From: Grimontia kaedaensis
Lineage (GTDB): Bacteria; Pseudomonadota; Gammaproteobacteria; Enterobacterales; Vibrionaceae
Direction: 5' to 3'
Assembly (NCBI RefSeq): GCF_023746615.1
Contig: NZ_CP082275.1
Location: 1,488,001 to 1,552,000, forward strand
Length of the DNA: 64,000 nt
The position numbers and the translations under genes were made by a program. Each line of letters begins with the position of its first letter. Positions within the stretch are counted from its first letter, which is position 1. A model generated the notes under the pieces. The model ran no database searches and had not been told where the DNA came from. It saw only the letters and a program-made list of their open reading frames with translations. Shown one piece after another: positions 8,150 through 17,262 of this stretch.

Positions 8150-11100
8150 ACGTTTTTATTACCGCTTCTCCAAGGGCACCGTTGTTTGGCGATATTGTCT
8201 GCACAACCATCTTATAGCTAATATTTCCTGAATCTTTTGCTCTCATGATTGCTTTGTAGGTATCTCTATAAGGGTCATCGGGCGATAGTTTACCCACAAC
8301 CTCCTTCATATTTGCCATCATACTATCAAAATACTTCTGCGTGCCCTGCAAATGCTTGTCATTACCTATCCTGTGACCGCTTAGCGATGGGCTTGAACTG
8401 ACACTGCCTTTCGCTTCCAAGATTGTCACTTTTCCGTTGCCATCCACATAGACCTGATCGAAAACGAAATTGCTTTGGTTGCTATTGGCCGGTTTGTTTG
8501 CAAGCTCAGTACCGAGGTTGGCTTCTTGAGCATATTTACGTGAGCGAAGCTCGCCAAGTGCCTCCGAGTAATTATTGATGTCTTTATTCAAGTGTGTTTC
8601 ACCAGCATCACGGCGCTTAATGAGTTCATATCTCGCTTTTTCAGCTTCAGCAACACTGATGGTGCTATCTTCTCCGCCGCGTATCCCTTTAATCTTGATG
8701 CGATCAGTAGGTTTCAATGCATCTGTTTTTTCTACAATTGTTGGACTAGCGCGGTTGATCGTGACGTCGAAATCTTTGTTTATCCAGCCACGGTCAGGGT
8801 CATAGTACTGGGTTTTGCTTCTCTCTAAGAAGCTCTCTGGAGTGATTTTGGCTGAAGGTGCCACATCAAGGTGTTTTAAATACTCACCATAGTCAGCTTC
8901 ACTCATTCCACTCGGTTTAGGGTGGAAAGCGCTAGAAGAAGAGCTTCCAATTGAGAGCTTGCTACTGCCAGTACCATCAGGCTGTGCGGAAATGCTGAGA
9001 TGGTTTAATTCTGCGAGTACATATTTGCTGCCAGGTAAATCAATTTGGGCAAGCTTGATTTTTATTTCTTCAACAAGCTCAATCAATTTATCTGCTGGAA
9101 TTGCTTTGGTGACACGTCCAATTCCCAGTTCAACAGCAAGGGCAACAATTGCTGCCTTGATCTTCTCGTTTATCTGCGCCTCAGTCAGACCATTTGGGTT
9201 GTTCAGGAAGTCATTGATTTCTTTTACTGTTTTAATGGCTTCATTGACAGCCATCGCGGTCATTACGGCTTTCGCAGCAGCCCACAAGATTGGGAGTATG
9301 AACCATGCGTTGTGTTGAGCTGCATTACCACCTGTAGTGATTGCGGTGTTGATATCGCCACCCAAAGCATAAACACTAAGACCCGCTACCAACTTAGATA
9401 TGTTGACGCCTTGTCTTCGAAGTTCGAGCATCTCTAGCTGATAGCGCTCGAAGAGTTCGTTTTTAGAGAGTGTCGGGTTCTTATCTTTTAGATCATTGAT
9501 AACACCTTCTGCGAACTCTTCAGACTCTCTTTCAATGAGCCCCATTTTTTCCTTGTAAGTCTCAGCGACATACTCACCAATAACACCGCCGCCTGCACCT
9601 GAGTAACAGCCGTCTTTGACCGAATCAGAGTTGCCTTCAAGTGAGGCGAGAGCTGCTCCCATGCCACATCCTAAGCCTGCATGGGCGATATATTTTGTCA
9701 CTAACCCAATATCAGGCTCAGTGATCTGTCCGTTATTATCTTTGCCGGGACGAGATGCTTCACCAATTTCATTGGCGAGTTTTTCTCCAAGCATGTAAAC
9801 GGCAGAGGTCGCAACGCTCTGTACAAGGGCGTCACCAAATTCATCAAAACTATGTCCATTTGCGATTGAATTGAGGCTTGTTGTTGCTGTTGCTTGAGTG
9901 AGTCGCTGAATTACTTGGAATTCAAGACTTTTGGGAGCAAAGCCGTACAGCTGTTCCAGTTTGCTAGGTATGGCATTTCCGGCTGCATCTGTCGATGCGG
10001 CGAAGAATTCAGCATTGATATGGCTCATCACCCCTGCTGTCACCATTGATGTTGCAATGCTTCTAAGCGAATCGGAACTGGTTACATCCTTAAGTGTTTT
10101 TCCTAAATCTCCACCATTCGCAAGAAGTCCGACAACAAGTTGGGTTTGTATTGCATTCAAACCAGCGGCCATTGCTGCCTTCATTGGCCCAAGTGCCGCT
10201 AAAGATGTACCACCAGTCATCATTGCCATCGCAACCATTATCACTGCCATGGCCGGGCCAGTAAGGCCGCTTTGGTCATAGTCCCACGTTTCATGGATGA
10301 GCTGGAGCTCTTCCCATTGAGCCTGAACCGCCGGGTTATTTCTTATATCGCCCATCCATGCTAGCTCTGGCATAGCAGATAGCCGATCAATGGTTTGGTT
10401 TAGCGTTTCACCTTTCTCTCCGGCGTATTGGATATTGATACCATTGGTGGCATCAAGCATTAGACCGCCGTTTTGAATAAACTCTGTGTAGTATGCAATT
10501 TCACGATTGTATCCGTGGCCCTGGTGTCTGAAGGCCAAAGCACCCTCAGAAGAGTGTTTATAGCTATATTGTTCAATGAGTGTTGCTAGGGTGAAGTCAA
10601 TTGAGCCATTTTCTGCAATGAGGTTAGACAGGCCTTTATTATCGACTGTGACAGCTTCTAGTAAGATATTGCCTTGCGTGGTTTTCAATACCATGCTTTG
10701 GCCGGCTTTGAGCAGAGTCCTGACTATCTCTGCCTCGGTCTTACTCTCTTCGTAAGTTTCGGTTGTACCGAAAACACCACCGCTGCTGGCTTCGAATTTC
10801 TTCTCAAACGATTTTAAATCCGCCGCACTTTTTAGGGTGATGCCGTAGCCCGATAAGATTTCAAGAAGTCCCTGACTTTCTAGGATCGCACCTTCAATAT
10901 GAACGGCACCGCCAGCAATCAGAGATAGCGTGTCTACAGCAGAAAGGTTGGTTTGAAGGTTAACGAGCGAAGATTCGCTGTCCGACCACATATCACCAGA
11001 TTCAGCGCGCTCATTTTTGGCAGTTTGCGGAACGAGGATTATGTTTCCGCCTGCATTAATTTTTAAATCACCCTGAGCAGAGAAGTTACCGCCATGGCTG

Positions 11101-12095
11101 GTAACATCGCCTGATGTAAATATATTGAGGTCGCCAAGCGAAGAGATAGTGCCGATTTGCTGGAAGGCTTCAGCATATCCATGGGCATAGTCTGTCCGAG
11201 TGACAAGTGTGCTATTTTCAAGGTGTTTTGCGATAAGGGTGACATCATCGCCCGTTATTGTTCCTGATAAATTCTGTAGCTCTCTTCCAACTCGAATGGT
11301 TATCTCTTTACCTTCCAGATAACCCTGAGTGTTGATAAAGTCATTCTCGACATCCAAAAGGGATTTGTGCTTAAAGATGACGTTAGCGCCATTAATTGAA
11401 AATGTATTGGTATTAATCTCCGCCGACCCAGCAATAAATGAGGAATCGGTGATTCTTTGCTCATTTACGGTGCTTTGAGCAAGGTACACAAATGGAACAA
11501 GATATTGAATGTCATTTATGGTTCTCAGCTCCGGCCAGATAATATCGACATTGATGGCTGCAATTTGCGTTTCGCTCAGAGGTTGCCCGAGCTTAAATCC
11601 ATACTGCTTAGCAACTGACACAGCATTCTCATAGAGTGCTTTGTTTTGGTCGTTCTCACTGGAATAACCATCTCGGCTTATCCAAGACTTGTTGATTATC
11701 TGAGTGATTTGATCCCGAATAATCCCTCGCTCGACATAGGGCGACCCGAAACGGGGTTTCATTTCGTCAATAGTGGGAGCTGTCTTAGAGCTCGGGTTGT
11801 ATCCTGGAATCAGGTCCGGTCTTTGTTCTTTGAGTTGATGGAAAAAATGCTGAAAACCATCAAGGATCCCAAGCTCTTCGCTTTCCAATCTACCCGCATA
11901 CAAATAGTTATGACTTCCGTGTGTAAGTTCGTAGTACCTGCCCGAGTTTTGGATCGCATCATTCAACTCTTCCATTGCGATGGAGAACTTAACAGCAGCA
12001 AACACAGGCAAGGAGATTTGAGACAGTAAAACGCCAGTAACGATAGACGACGTGACTTTTTGCCATAGAGGGGCTTTAATTTTCGTTCTATTCAT
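8136..12095 (-). CDS. DUF637 polymorphic toxin exoprotein with C-terminal nuclease-like domain
   Basis: 1319 residues with its own signal peptide (cut likely after LPVFA). Residues about 230-550 are beta-helix-type repeats as in filamentous haemagglutinins (NTFSINGANV, TSGDVTSHGGNFS, AGGNIILVP). A hydrophobic Ala/Gly/Met-rich DUF637-type pretoxin region follows at about 620-760, with a second hydrophobic Ala-rich segment near 940. The last ~190 residues carry a restriction-endonuclease-fold pattern: SEALGELRSRKYA, then FDQVYV (Asp about 1212), ILEAKG (ExK about 1228) and HLQGTQKY. It lacks the N-terminal TPS domain normally found on such proteins; that domain is on the gene immediately upstream, coupled through TAATG. 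Expected target is nucleic acid of a competitor. The delivery route is unclear because no TpsB gene is present here. Confidence 0.75.
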   Translation of the reverse strand: MNRTKIKAPLWQKVTSSIVTGVLLSQISLPVFAAVKFSIAMEELNDAIQNSGRYYELTHGSHNYLYAGRLESEELGILDGFQHFFHQLKEQRPDLIPGYNPSSKTAPTIDEMKPRFGSPYVERGIIRDQITQIINKSWISRDGYSSENDQNKALYENAVSVAKQYGFKLGQPLSETQIAAINVDIIWPELRTINDIQYLVPFVYLAQSTVNEQRITDSSFIAGSAEINTNTFSINGANVIFKHKSLLDVENDFINTQGYLEGKEITIRVGRELQNLSGTITGDDVTLIAKHLENSTLVTRTDYAHGYAEAFQQIGTISSLGDLNIFTSGDVTSHGGNFSAQGDLKINAGGNIILVPQTAKNERAESGDMWSDSESSLVNLQTNLSAVDTLSLIAGGAVHIEGAILESQGLLEILSGYGITLKSAADLKSFEKKFEASSGGVFGTTETYEESKTEAEIVRTLLKAGQSMVLKTTQGNILLEAVTVDNKGLSNLIAENGSIDFTLATLIEQYSYKHSSEGALAFRHQGHGYNREIAYYTEFIQNGGLMLDATNGINIQYAGEKGETLNQTIDRLSAMPELAWMGDIRNNPAVQAQWEELQLIHETWDYDQSGLTGPAMAVIMVAMAMMTGGTSLAALGPMKAAMAAGLNAIQTQLVVGLLANGGDLGKTLKDVTSSDSLRSIATSMVTAGVMSHINAEFFAASTDAAGNAIPSKLEQLYGFAPKSLEFQVIQRLTQATATTSLNSIANGHSFDEFGDALVQSVATSAVYMLGEKLANEIGEASRPGKDNNGQITEPDIGLVTKYIAHAGLGCGMGAALASLEGNSDSVKDGCYSGAGGGVIGEYVAETYKEKMGLIERESEEFAEGVINDLKDKNPTLSKNELFERYQLEMLELRRQGVNISKLVAGLSVYALGGDINTAITTGGNAAQHNAWFILPILWAAAKAVMTAMAVNEAIKTVKEINDFLNNPNGLTEAQINEKIKAAIVALAVELGIGRVTKAIPADKLIELVEEIKIKLAQIDLPGSKYVLAELNHLSISAQPDGTGSSKLSIGSSSSSAFHPKPSGMSEADYGEYLKHLDVAPSAKITPESFLERSKTQYYDPDRGWINKDFDVTINRASPTIVEKTDALKPTDRIKIKGIRGGEDSTISVAEAEKARYELIKRRDAGETHLNKDINNYSEALGELRSRKYAQEANLGTELANKPANSNQSNFVFDQVYVDGNGKVTILEAKGSVSSSPSLSGHRIGNDKHLQGTQKYFDSMMANMKEVVGKLSPDDPYRDTYKAIMRAKDSGNISYKMVVQTISPNNGALGEAVIKTYDIK

Positions 12096-14428
12096 TATTT
12101 AGCACCTAAGTAAGCTTGTAGTTGAGCTGCATAGTTCGGGTTAGGAACAAAGAATGTGATACCGCTATTAATGATTGGGATAAACCTGCTTGGCTTTGTC
12201 GGTTTTGGAGGCGCAGGGGGCGTATACGTTCCTCCTGGACCGAAAGTAATTTCGTCATAATCATTTACGTTGGAACCAAAACCTGAGTGCGCATGGCCTT
12301 CCACGAGAAAGACAAATGGATATTTGGCTGTTGATTCGTCCTGGGTAAGCTCAGGGATCGAGGTGGTGGTCCACCAATGAGTGGATTTCTTTATACACTT
12401 ACCGAATATTTTTCGAGTACAATATCTACGAGAATGCTCGGTTCTGGTTGTTGATTCCCAAACTGTTCTCAAGTTAAGACCACGCTGATAAACATTTTTT
12501 ATATCACTTATCAAATCAGTTTTTATTTCTACCGCACTATGGTTGTTATGGAAGTCCTGGCTTTTTAAAAGAGCCTTATCACCAATAAGAATCTTCGATG
12601 CAGGGGATAGTGCCTTTATGTACTGAACGTATATATCGTTCGATGTGGTTTGGTTGCCACTCTGAGTCGTATGATTGACCTTTATCGTATCGGCCCAAAT
12701 TGAGTACCTTTCGTTGGTGATTAAAGGCGCCTGAATAATGGTATTTCCCGTCCAAGACTCGGCTATGGAAGAAATATTCCAGAAATGATGCTTGAGTCGA
12801 ATGTCGAGAATCAACTCAGCCGAGGTTATCACCTGTGTACTCTCGTACGTATCTAGTCTTAGTCTTGCAGAACATTTAGGCGGAATACTGGCAGTACATA
12901 TAGGGCTGCCAATAACTTCATAGGGATTTACGTTAACAAAATCCCTAGCTTCAACCTTGACGTTCTGGCCTAGAATATAGGCTGAGAGTGTAGATACTGG
13001 AACTTTGTTCATATTAGATGGTGCAGGAGGTACAGCTAGTTTTGCACCATCTTTTATCGTATTTATATATGATGAACGAGCAGCGATATGGTTAGTGGTT
13101 TTTGGTGTCAGGCGATAAGGGTAGAGAGAGCCATTCGTGATAACGTTATCGGACTTCAAATGAATAAATTCACCGACCAATACACCACCAAACTGATTTT
13201 TTATAAATGCAGAGCCGTCAATTAAGAGCTCTTTTGAAGTTTCTATATCTCCCTCGTTGATCACGCTGCCTGCTTTTAAGTGCGCATTTTCAGCTGAAAC
13301 TGCTCCGGTTACCTCAATCTTTTGGAGAGCAACCAACTCTACCTCAGCACCCCAAATATTCTCGGTTTGATACTCCACCACACCTCCAGGAGGCGTCACG
13401 AAGACATTGTTCGTGGAATCAATCGTCACTTTGTTAGTGGCGAGTATCTTGTCTACTACGGTAATGTCGCCGTTTGACTTAACAAAGACGGACTCCAAAG
13501 GGATTACAGATTGATTTTTGTATCTGCCTATGTAATTCCAAACGCCTTTGGCTTGAACTAAACCGTCTAGGAATATGTTGCCATTCTCGTGTGTAGACTC
13601 TAGGTGTAGATTACCCACTTTTACATCAGCGTTGTTGGTTAGAGTCAGTGCGTTACCAGAAAGTGTGCTGAATTCTGCATCAGATTGACGGTCTGCATAG
13701 CGAAAGTTGAGTTTGCCGACAATGACTTGAACATCACCATTTGCAACATCTAAGGGGCCAGATGGATCGATTTGTTTGCTTTCTTGACCTCCAACTTTAG
13801 TGATCCTTCCTTTGAGGTTTGTCACCAAGGGACCATCTATTTCTGCGTTGCCTGCGACGAAATCAACGATAGCACTTTGCTTGGCCTCGAAACCGTCGCC
13901 GGTAATTCTGATTTTTCCGCTTTCTAGCGTCTTGATAGTTTTGAGTTGGCCGTTATCTAAACTTGTCGTGCCGGTCGCCAACGTTACACGCTCGGTATTT
14001 TCAACCTTGCAGCCATTACAGTCGATACCATTTGGCGATAACAATATGACATCACCTGCCCGTCCATCTATTTTGAGTTTTTTGAACGAGGCAGCACTTG
14101 TGCTTTCGACTGACAAAATGATTTTTTGTGCGGGCTGGTCCCTAAGCTTTGTGTTGCCCCAGAGGGAGTTAACAAGAACGATATCTTTACCGTTGGCTTT
14201 CAATTCGGAAAGTCGGTTAAAAGAGATGCCATGTTCATTGGGACGCGCAATTTTTATAAGGTAACTACTGGCATTTTCGACTACGGAAGCACCTGTAGGT
14301 AGTTCACTATCCGATGCAATACCATTTACTGCAGAAAAAGCTGTACTGCTTGTCGTGGATATCGCTATTGCTAATGAGAGCTTCAAAACTCCATCTTTCA
14401 GAGATCTAGCCAATATTTTTGACATCAT
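12095..14428 (-). CDS. TPS-domain (filamentous haemagglutinin N-terminal-like) exoprotein
   Basis: 777 residues with a signal peptide (cut likely after TAFSA). Residues about 30-200 form a TPS-like domain with ISFNRLSEL and the SPNGIDCNGC motif (variant of NPNGI), the region that TpsB transporters recognise in two-partner secretion. The rest is beta-strand repeat sequence (TSKELLIDGSAF, VTIDSTNNVFV), a Cys-containing RRYCTRKIFGKCIKK segment, and a proline-rich YTPPAPPKPTKP tail near the C-terminus. It is short for a TpsA protein. Its stop overlaps the next gene's ATG as TAATG, implying translational coupling to the toxin exoprotein, so the two may act as one split protein. Alternatively they are products of an old fission. 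About 780 bp of AT-rich, gene-free DNA upstream must hold the promoter. Confidence 0.75.
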   Translation of the reverse strand: MMSKILARSLKDGVLKLSLAIAISTTSSTAFSAVNGIASDSELPTGASVVENASSYLIKIARPNEHGISFNRLSELKANGKDIVLVNSLWGNTKLRDQPAQKIILSVESTSAASFKKLKIDGRAGDVILLSPNGIDCNGCKVENTERVTLATGTTSLDNGQLKTIKTLESGKIRITGDGFEAKQSAIVDFVAGNAEIDGPLVTNLKGRITKVGGQESKQIDPSGPLDVANGDVQVIVGKLNFRYADRQSDAEFSTLSGNALTLTNNADVKVGNLHLESTHENGNIFLDGLVQAKGVWNYIGRYKNQSVIPLESVFVKSNGDITVVDKILATNKVTIDSTNNVFVTPPGGVVEYQTENIWGAEVELVALQKIEVTGAVSAENAHLKAGSVINEGDIETSKELLIDGSAFIKNQFGGVLVGEFIHLKSDNVITNGSLYPYRLTPKTTNHIAARSSYINTIKDGAKLAVPPAPSNMNKVPVSTLSAYILGQNVKVEARDFVNVNPYEVIGSPICTASIPPKCSARLRLDTYESTQVITSAELILDIRLKHHFWNISSIAESWTGNTIIQAPLITNERYSIWADTIKVNHTTQSGNQTTSNDIYVQYIKALSPASKILIGDKALLKSQDFHNNHSAVEIKTDLISDIKNVYQRGLNLRTVWESTTRTEHSRRYCTRKIFGKCIKKSTHWWTTTSIPELTQDESTAKYPFVFLVEGHAHSGFGSNVNDYDEITFGPGGTYTPPAPPKPTKPSRFIPIINSGITFFVPNPNYAAQLQAYLGAK

Positions 14429-15205
14429 GTAATCCGTGTCCCAAGAATGACTTTAATATATTTGTTTTAAAAAACAATAAATTGCATGCTATTTGTTTGT
14501 CGCTTAAGATTTGTATTTTTCTAGGCGCTTATTACTCGCGATTTGTATGAAAATACAACGCTATCTCTATATTTCTTATGCTATTTTTTTCATTACTAAC
14601 CTCTTTGAAATGAAAACAAAGAGTGTTGGTATGAGTTTGAATCACTCATTAATGCCCAAGTAACTTTACTGTGGGAATATAACTAATTTTGATTTGTCAG
14701 CTCAGAAGTCTAGGCATGAAGTGTGACTGACCCGTTAAAAAAAGACATTCATTGGGCGATGAGAGATTGTCGTAATGAATGTGTATTGTTCTTGTTGCCT
14801 TGATGTGGTTATAGGTTGGTGGATCTTCTGGGCTAGTGCTTTTCCGTTGGCGTAAGGTAGAGTCAACAGCGAAGTACAACCATAAAGCCAAAACAGTCTG
14901 GTGACGTCCTTTCCTACGGTAATACACTAAGGCTTACGTTCTGAAGAATATGTCTAAGTATGTGGATGAAATATCACATTAAAACTCAGCTAACTTACAC
15001 TTAGGATGCATATTTGACTGGATAGCCATACTAAATGGATGACGGGTTACATGTTTGAACTGTATGGTTAATGCTTAATACATTTGAAGCAATGGATAAA
15101 TCATAAAGATTATGCAGGATTTTATGTTTTTAAATACTTGCATCATTGTAATTGACTGATAAATATAAGCAGTACCTTAAGTAGTAAATTAAGGGTTATT
15201 AAATA
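14429..15205. other. AT-rich gene-free stretch upstream of the exoprotein operon
   Basis: About 780 bp separating the minus-strand exoprotein operon from the small plus-strand gene at 15206. It is AT-rich, with long T and A runs near 14460-14600 that suit an H-NS-type silenced promoter region. An imperfect inverted repeat (GACATTCATT / AATGAATGTG) lies around 14743-14783. A 76-codon minus-strand reading frame inside it has no convincing Shine-Dalgarno or family and is not called. Confidence 0.4.
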
Positions 15206-15391
15206 ATGAAAAAGTCAGTTGGTGATAACAAAGATGCTGAGACGGAGGTCGACCTGGAGGAACTATGTGATGAAATTGATGCGCTCATGGACTTGATGCT
15301 CGTCGATGGAGAGCTTTCCGATGGGACAAAGGTTTGGATTCGGCGAACCCTAATCCGACTAGTCAACGCATTAGATGTACGACATGAATAA
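15206..15391 (+). CDS. Small acidic protein of unknown function
   Basis: 61 residues, rich in Asp/Glu (TEVDLEELCDEIDALMD) with a short basic helix near the end (IRRTLIRLV); two amphipathic helices are likely. The ATG follows an AT-rich leader with only a weak AAGGG-like ribosome site (TTAAGGGTTATTAAATA). A good terminator follows at once, which supports a real single-gene unit. Size and charge resemble small phage or island accessory proteins. No family recognised. Confidence 0.55.
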   Translation: MKKSVGDNKDAETEVDLEELCDEIDALMDLMLVDGELSDGTKVWIRRTLIRLVNALDVRHE

Positions 15392-15400
15392 CAATCAAAA

Positions 15401-15428
15401 GCACTTCTGACAGAGGTGCCTTTTTTTT
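15401..15428 (+). terminator. Rho-independent terminator
   Basis: GCACTTCT / AGAGGTGC stem (one G-T pair) with a GAC loop, followed by eight T residues, directly after the small acidic gene. Confidence 0.8.
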
Positions 15429-15461
15429 GATGCTAGACATCGTTTTGTACTTGTACAACCT

Positions 15462-15534
15462 GGGACAAAACGGGGGCAAAAAAGGGGCAAAACCGTCAGA
15501 TAAAGCAAATTTTGGGGGCAAAAAGGGGACAAAA
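15462..15534. repeat. Five G-run/CAAAA repeats (possible integrase arm sites)
   Basis: Five copies of G(3-5)-(A)-CAAAA lie at 15462, 15472, 15484, 15514 and 15525, in two clusters of three and two. Same-direction short G-rich repeats of this kind are often seen near phage or island attachment sites as arm-type binding sites. No integrase gene is visible nearby. The runs could also form G-quadruplexes on the plus strand. Confidence 0.5.
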
Positions 15535-15711
15535 TCTGCTGACAATAACTGCTAAACACTATCAGCTTTTATCCATCTAATTCAGAGGGATAAATGAGTT
15601 TTTTGGTGTTTTCATGGGTTTATCTGCACTCTCGACCGCATTCAGCCCAGTATTTTGGATAATCGAAAATCGGAGTTACAGAATTGCGCATTTTTTAACC
15701 TCTTTCTCGCG

Positions 15712-15763
15712 AGGCGTGAATTATAGCGGCTTGCGCAGGTGAGAGCCAGATCGAATAAACCCT
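15712..15763 (+). repeat. 52-bp direct repeat, left copy
   Basis: Begins AGGCGTGAATTATAGCGG and matches bases 27474-27525 at 50 of 52 positions in the same orientation. The two copies bracket about 11.8 kb of accessory DNA. It lies 180 bp after the G-run repeats. It may be an attachment-site duplication, or part of a longer degenerate repeat. The minus strand contains a TATAAT hexamer. Confidence 0.65.
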
Positions 15764-16153
15764 AGTAACTAAGGGGGTTAGTAGTGAGCAAGTCGACACA
15801 CATACCATGTCATTGTGCCGTAGCCTGGCAGGTTACTGATAGAAGAGTTACTGAACTTCTCTTAGAACATCTCTGTAGCTAAGCGCTTTTCAATCCCGTC
15901 CAATCTTATCCCAAAAAACTCTCTGAGATGGCGGCTGTCCATAAAGTCTCACGAGGTATGGCTGTTGCACGCCCTATAAGTCTGACGACTTTTGGGGTGC
16001 CGATGCCTGCATGAACTGTCATGACGTCATGGATGGACGGGTGAGCGACGACTTTGAGCCGGGAGAGCGAGAGGAATACATGTTAAGAGCCGTACATGCC
16101 ACGCTCGCAAGGAGAGTGAGAGCCGGGCTTATCGAGATAAAGGGGCAGCAAGT
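15764..16153. other. Gene-free leader before the phage Q-like gene
   Basis: About 390 bp without a credible reading frame. It contains several short inverted repeats (for example CATGACGTCATG at about 16020-16031) and purine-rich GAGAG runs before the start of the next gene. It could be an untranslated leader or a structured RNA; I cannot assign it. Confidence 0.35.
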
Positions 16154-16939
16154 ATGAGTCGGGGATTGGAGCTTTTTATCCGCATGCACTGCGAGAAGAC
16201 GCCTTCCATGCAGCGTGGAAGGTCATCACTCACGGCGGATGTCATCTTGGGCGTGCTAGGAAAATTGCAGCACGACTATCCAATGGGGAGCGATGCCATC
16301 ATGTGGAAGTGGCTAAACGATATCCCGGCCTTTGAGCGGCTGCAAAAGCGATTGGAAGCGCAGATACCGCCGGATGTAAAAAGAAAGGATGTGTATCAGC
16401 ACATCATCACGCTCGAGCTCATGGTGTTCGCGGATAAGCCGCTTTTGCCACAACAAGAGCAGCTCACCAAACTTTGGAAAAACCACAGCGAACAGGCGCG
16501 TCGAAGTAAGCGGCGAATTCGAACCTGGAGGGTGCAAATCAATTTCTACGAAAAGCAGTTGGGCGGTCAGTCTGAGTTCAAAACCAAGCAGCTATTGGCA
16601 GAGATAGAGAAGCGCAAAACGTTGATGGTGGAGGAGGAGGAGCGCTTAGAGGTGTTTGCTCGAAAGCAGGCCCAAAAGAGCTGTCAGTGCCCAAAGTGCG
16701 GGGGAACGGGCGTGACGAAGGTGGTTGAGACGTGCTCGGGGTGTGAGGGGAGAGGGAGTGTTGGTTTAAAGGCTGATGGAGTTAGTGAGCACCTAAAGAG
16801 GGTAGGGGTTGATGTGTCGGACGAGGCATGTGGGGCGGAACCCATTCAATGGTTTGAAGGGGTATTAGCTAGTGTTTTTGGCGAACATGATGAAGTACTG
16901 AGGAAATTGAAGGAGCGCCTCTGGGTAGAGGCGGCTTAA
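16154..16939 (+). CDS. Phage antitermination Q-like zinc-finger protein (TIGR02642-like)
   Basis: 261 residues. The N-terminal half is helical and basic; a coiled-coil-like charged segment spans about 115-170. A DnaJ-type double CxxC zinc motif follows at about 178-200 (CPKCGGTG and CSGCEGRG), then a C-terminal helical region. The combination matches a family of Vibrio/Shewanella phage proteins (TIGR02642) related to late-gene antiterminators. The ATG follows AAGGGGCAGCAAGT. No other late phage gene lies beside it, so it looks like an island-borne orphan. Role in antitermination is by family resemblance only. Confidence 0.65.
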   Translation: MSRGLELFIRMHCEKTPSMQRGRSSLTADVILGVLGKLQHDYPMGSDAIMWKWLNDIPAFERLQKRLEAQIPPDVKRKDVYQHIITLELMVFADKPLLPQQEQLTKLWKNHSEQARRSKRRIRTWRVQINFYEKQLGGQSEFKTKQLLAEIEKRKTLMVEEEERLEVFARKQAQKSCQCPKCGGTGVTKVVETCSGCEGRGSVGLKADGVSEHLKRVGVDVSDEACGAEPIQWFEGVLASVFGEHDEVLRKLKERLWVEAA

Positions 16940-17090
16940 ACTCGATTTTGGACAAAAGTTCGTTAGAGTTAGCGCTCGAAAGCGTCTGATTCGGATAACT
17001 TCAGGTAGGGAAAATCGAAGTAGACGGCTTTGTTGTTCGAGAGCATTGGCTGCTTAACGCAGCCAAAAGAAGACTATTGCTAATTGACCT

Positions 17091-17117
17091 GAGAAGCGCT
17101 CATATGTGTTATGCAGC
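17091..17117 (-). repeat. Cassette-boundary-like motif (copy 1)
   Basis: GAGAAG-NN-CTCATATGTGTTAT lies at 17091-17112 followed by GCAGC. The same 22-base pattern, with two variable bases, recurs at 24854-24875. On the minus strand it reads GCATAACACATATGAG, fitting an attC outer core (RYYYAAC). It has no gene of its own beside it. Confidence 0.4.
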
Positions 17118-17146
17118 GCCCCGAACAAACAATCTATCTTTAATTC

Positions 17147-17237
17147 AACAACCTAACGCGCTTACGCCAACAGAAGACCTTGCTCAAAACAATGCCCACA
17201 GCGGAGAAAACAACCAACCTCGCTCGGTGTTAACAAA
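17147..17237 (-). repeat. Candidate attC site downstream of the 17263 gene
   Basis: On the minus strand, starting 25 bp after the gene stop, the segment begins GTTAACACCGAGCG and ends GGCGTAAGCGCGTTAGG, with a GTTAGG crossover-like core. Length of about 91 bp and position fit a gene-cassette recombination site, though the outer cores pair imperfectly. Confidence 0.4.
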
Positions 17238-17262
17238 GCAAATTACCGATTGAGATGTGGGT

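Noticed and set aside
14697..14927. 76-codon minus-strand frame in the exoprotein upstream region
   Set aside because: No ribosome site, no recognised domain, and it lies in AT-rich regulatory DNA; composition does not look coding.
15363..15545. 60-codon minus-strand frame rich in Phe-Pro-Pro
   Set aside because: Its protein repeats are just the translation of the G-run/CAAAA DNA repeats.
15764..16153. Possible group II intron or retron RNA before the Q-like gene
   Set aside because: No domain V-like stem and no reverse transcriptase nearby.
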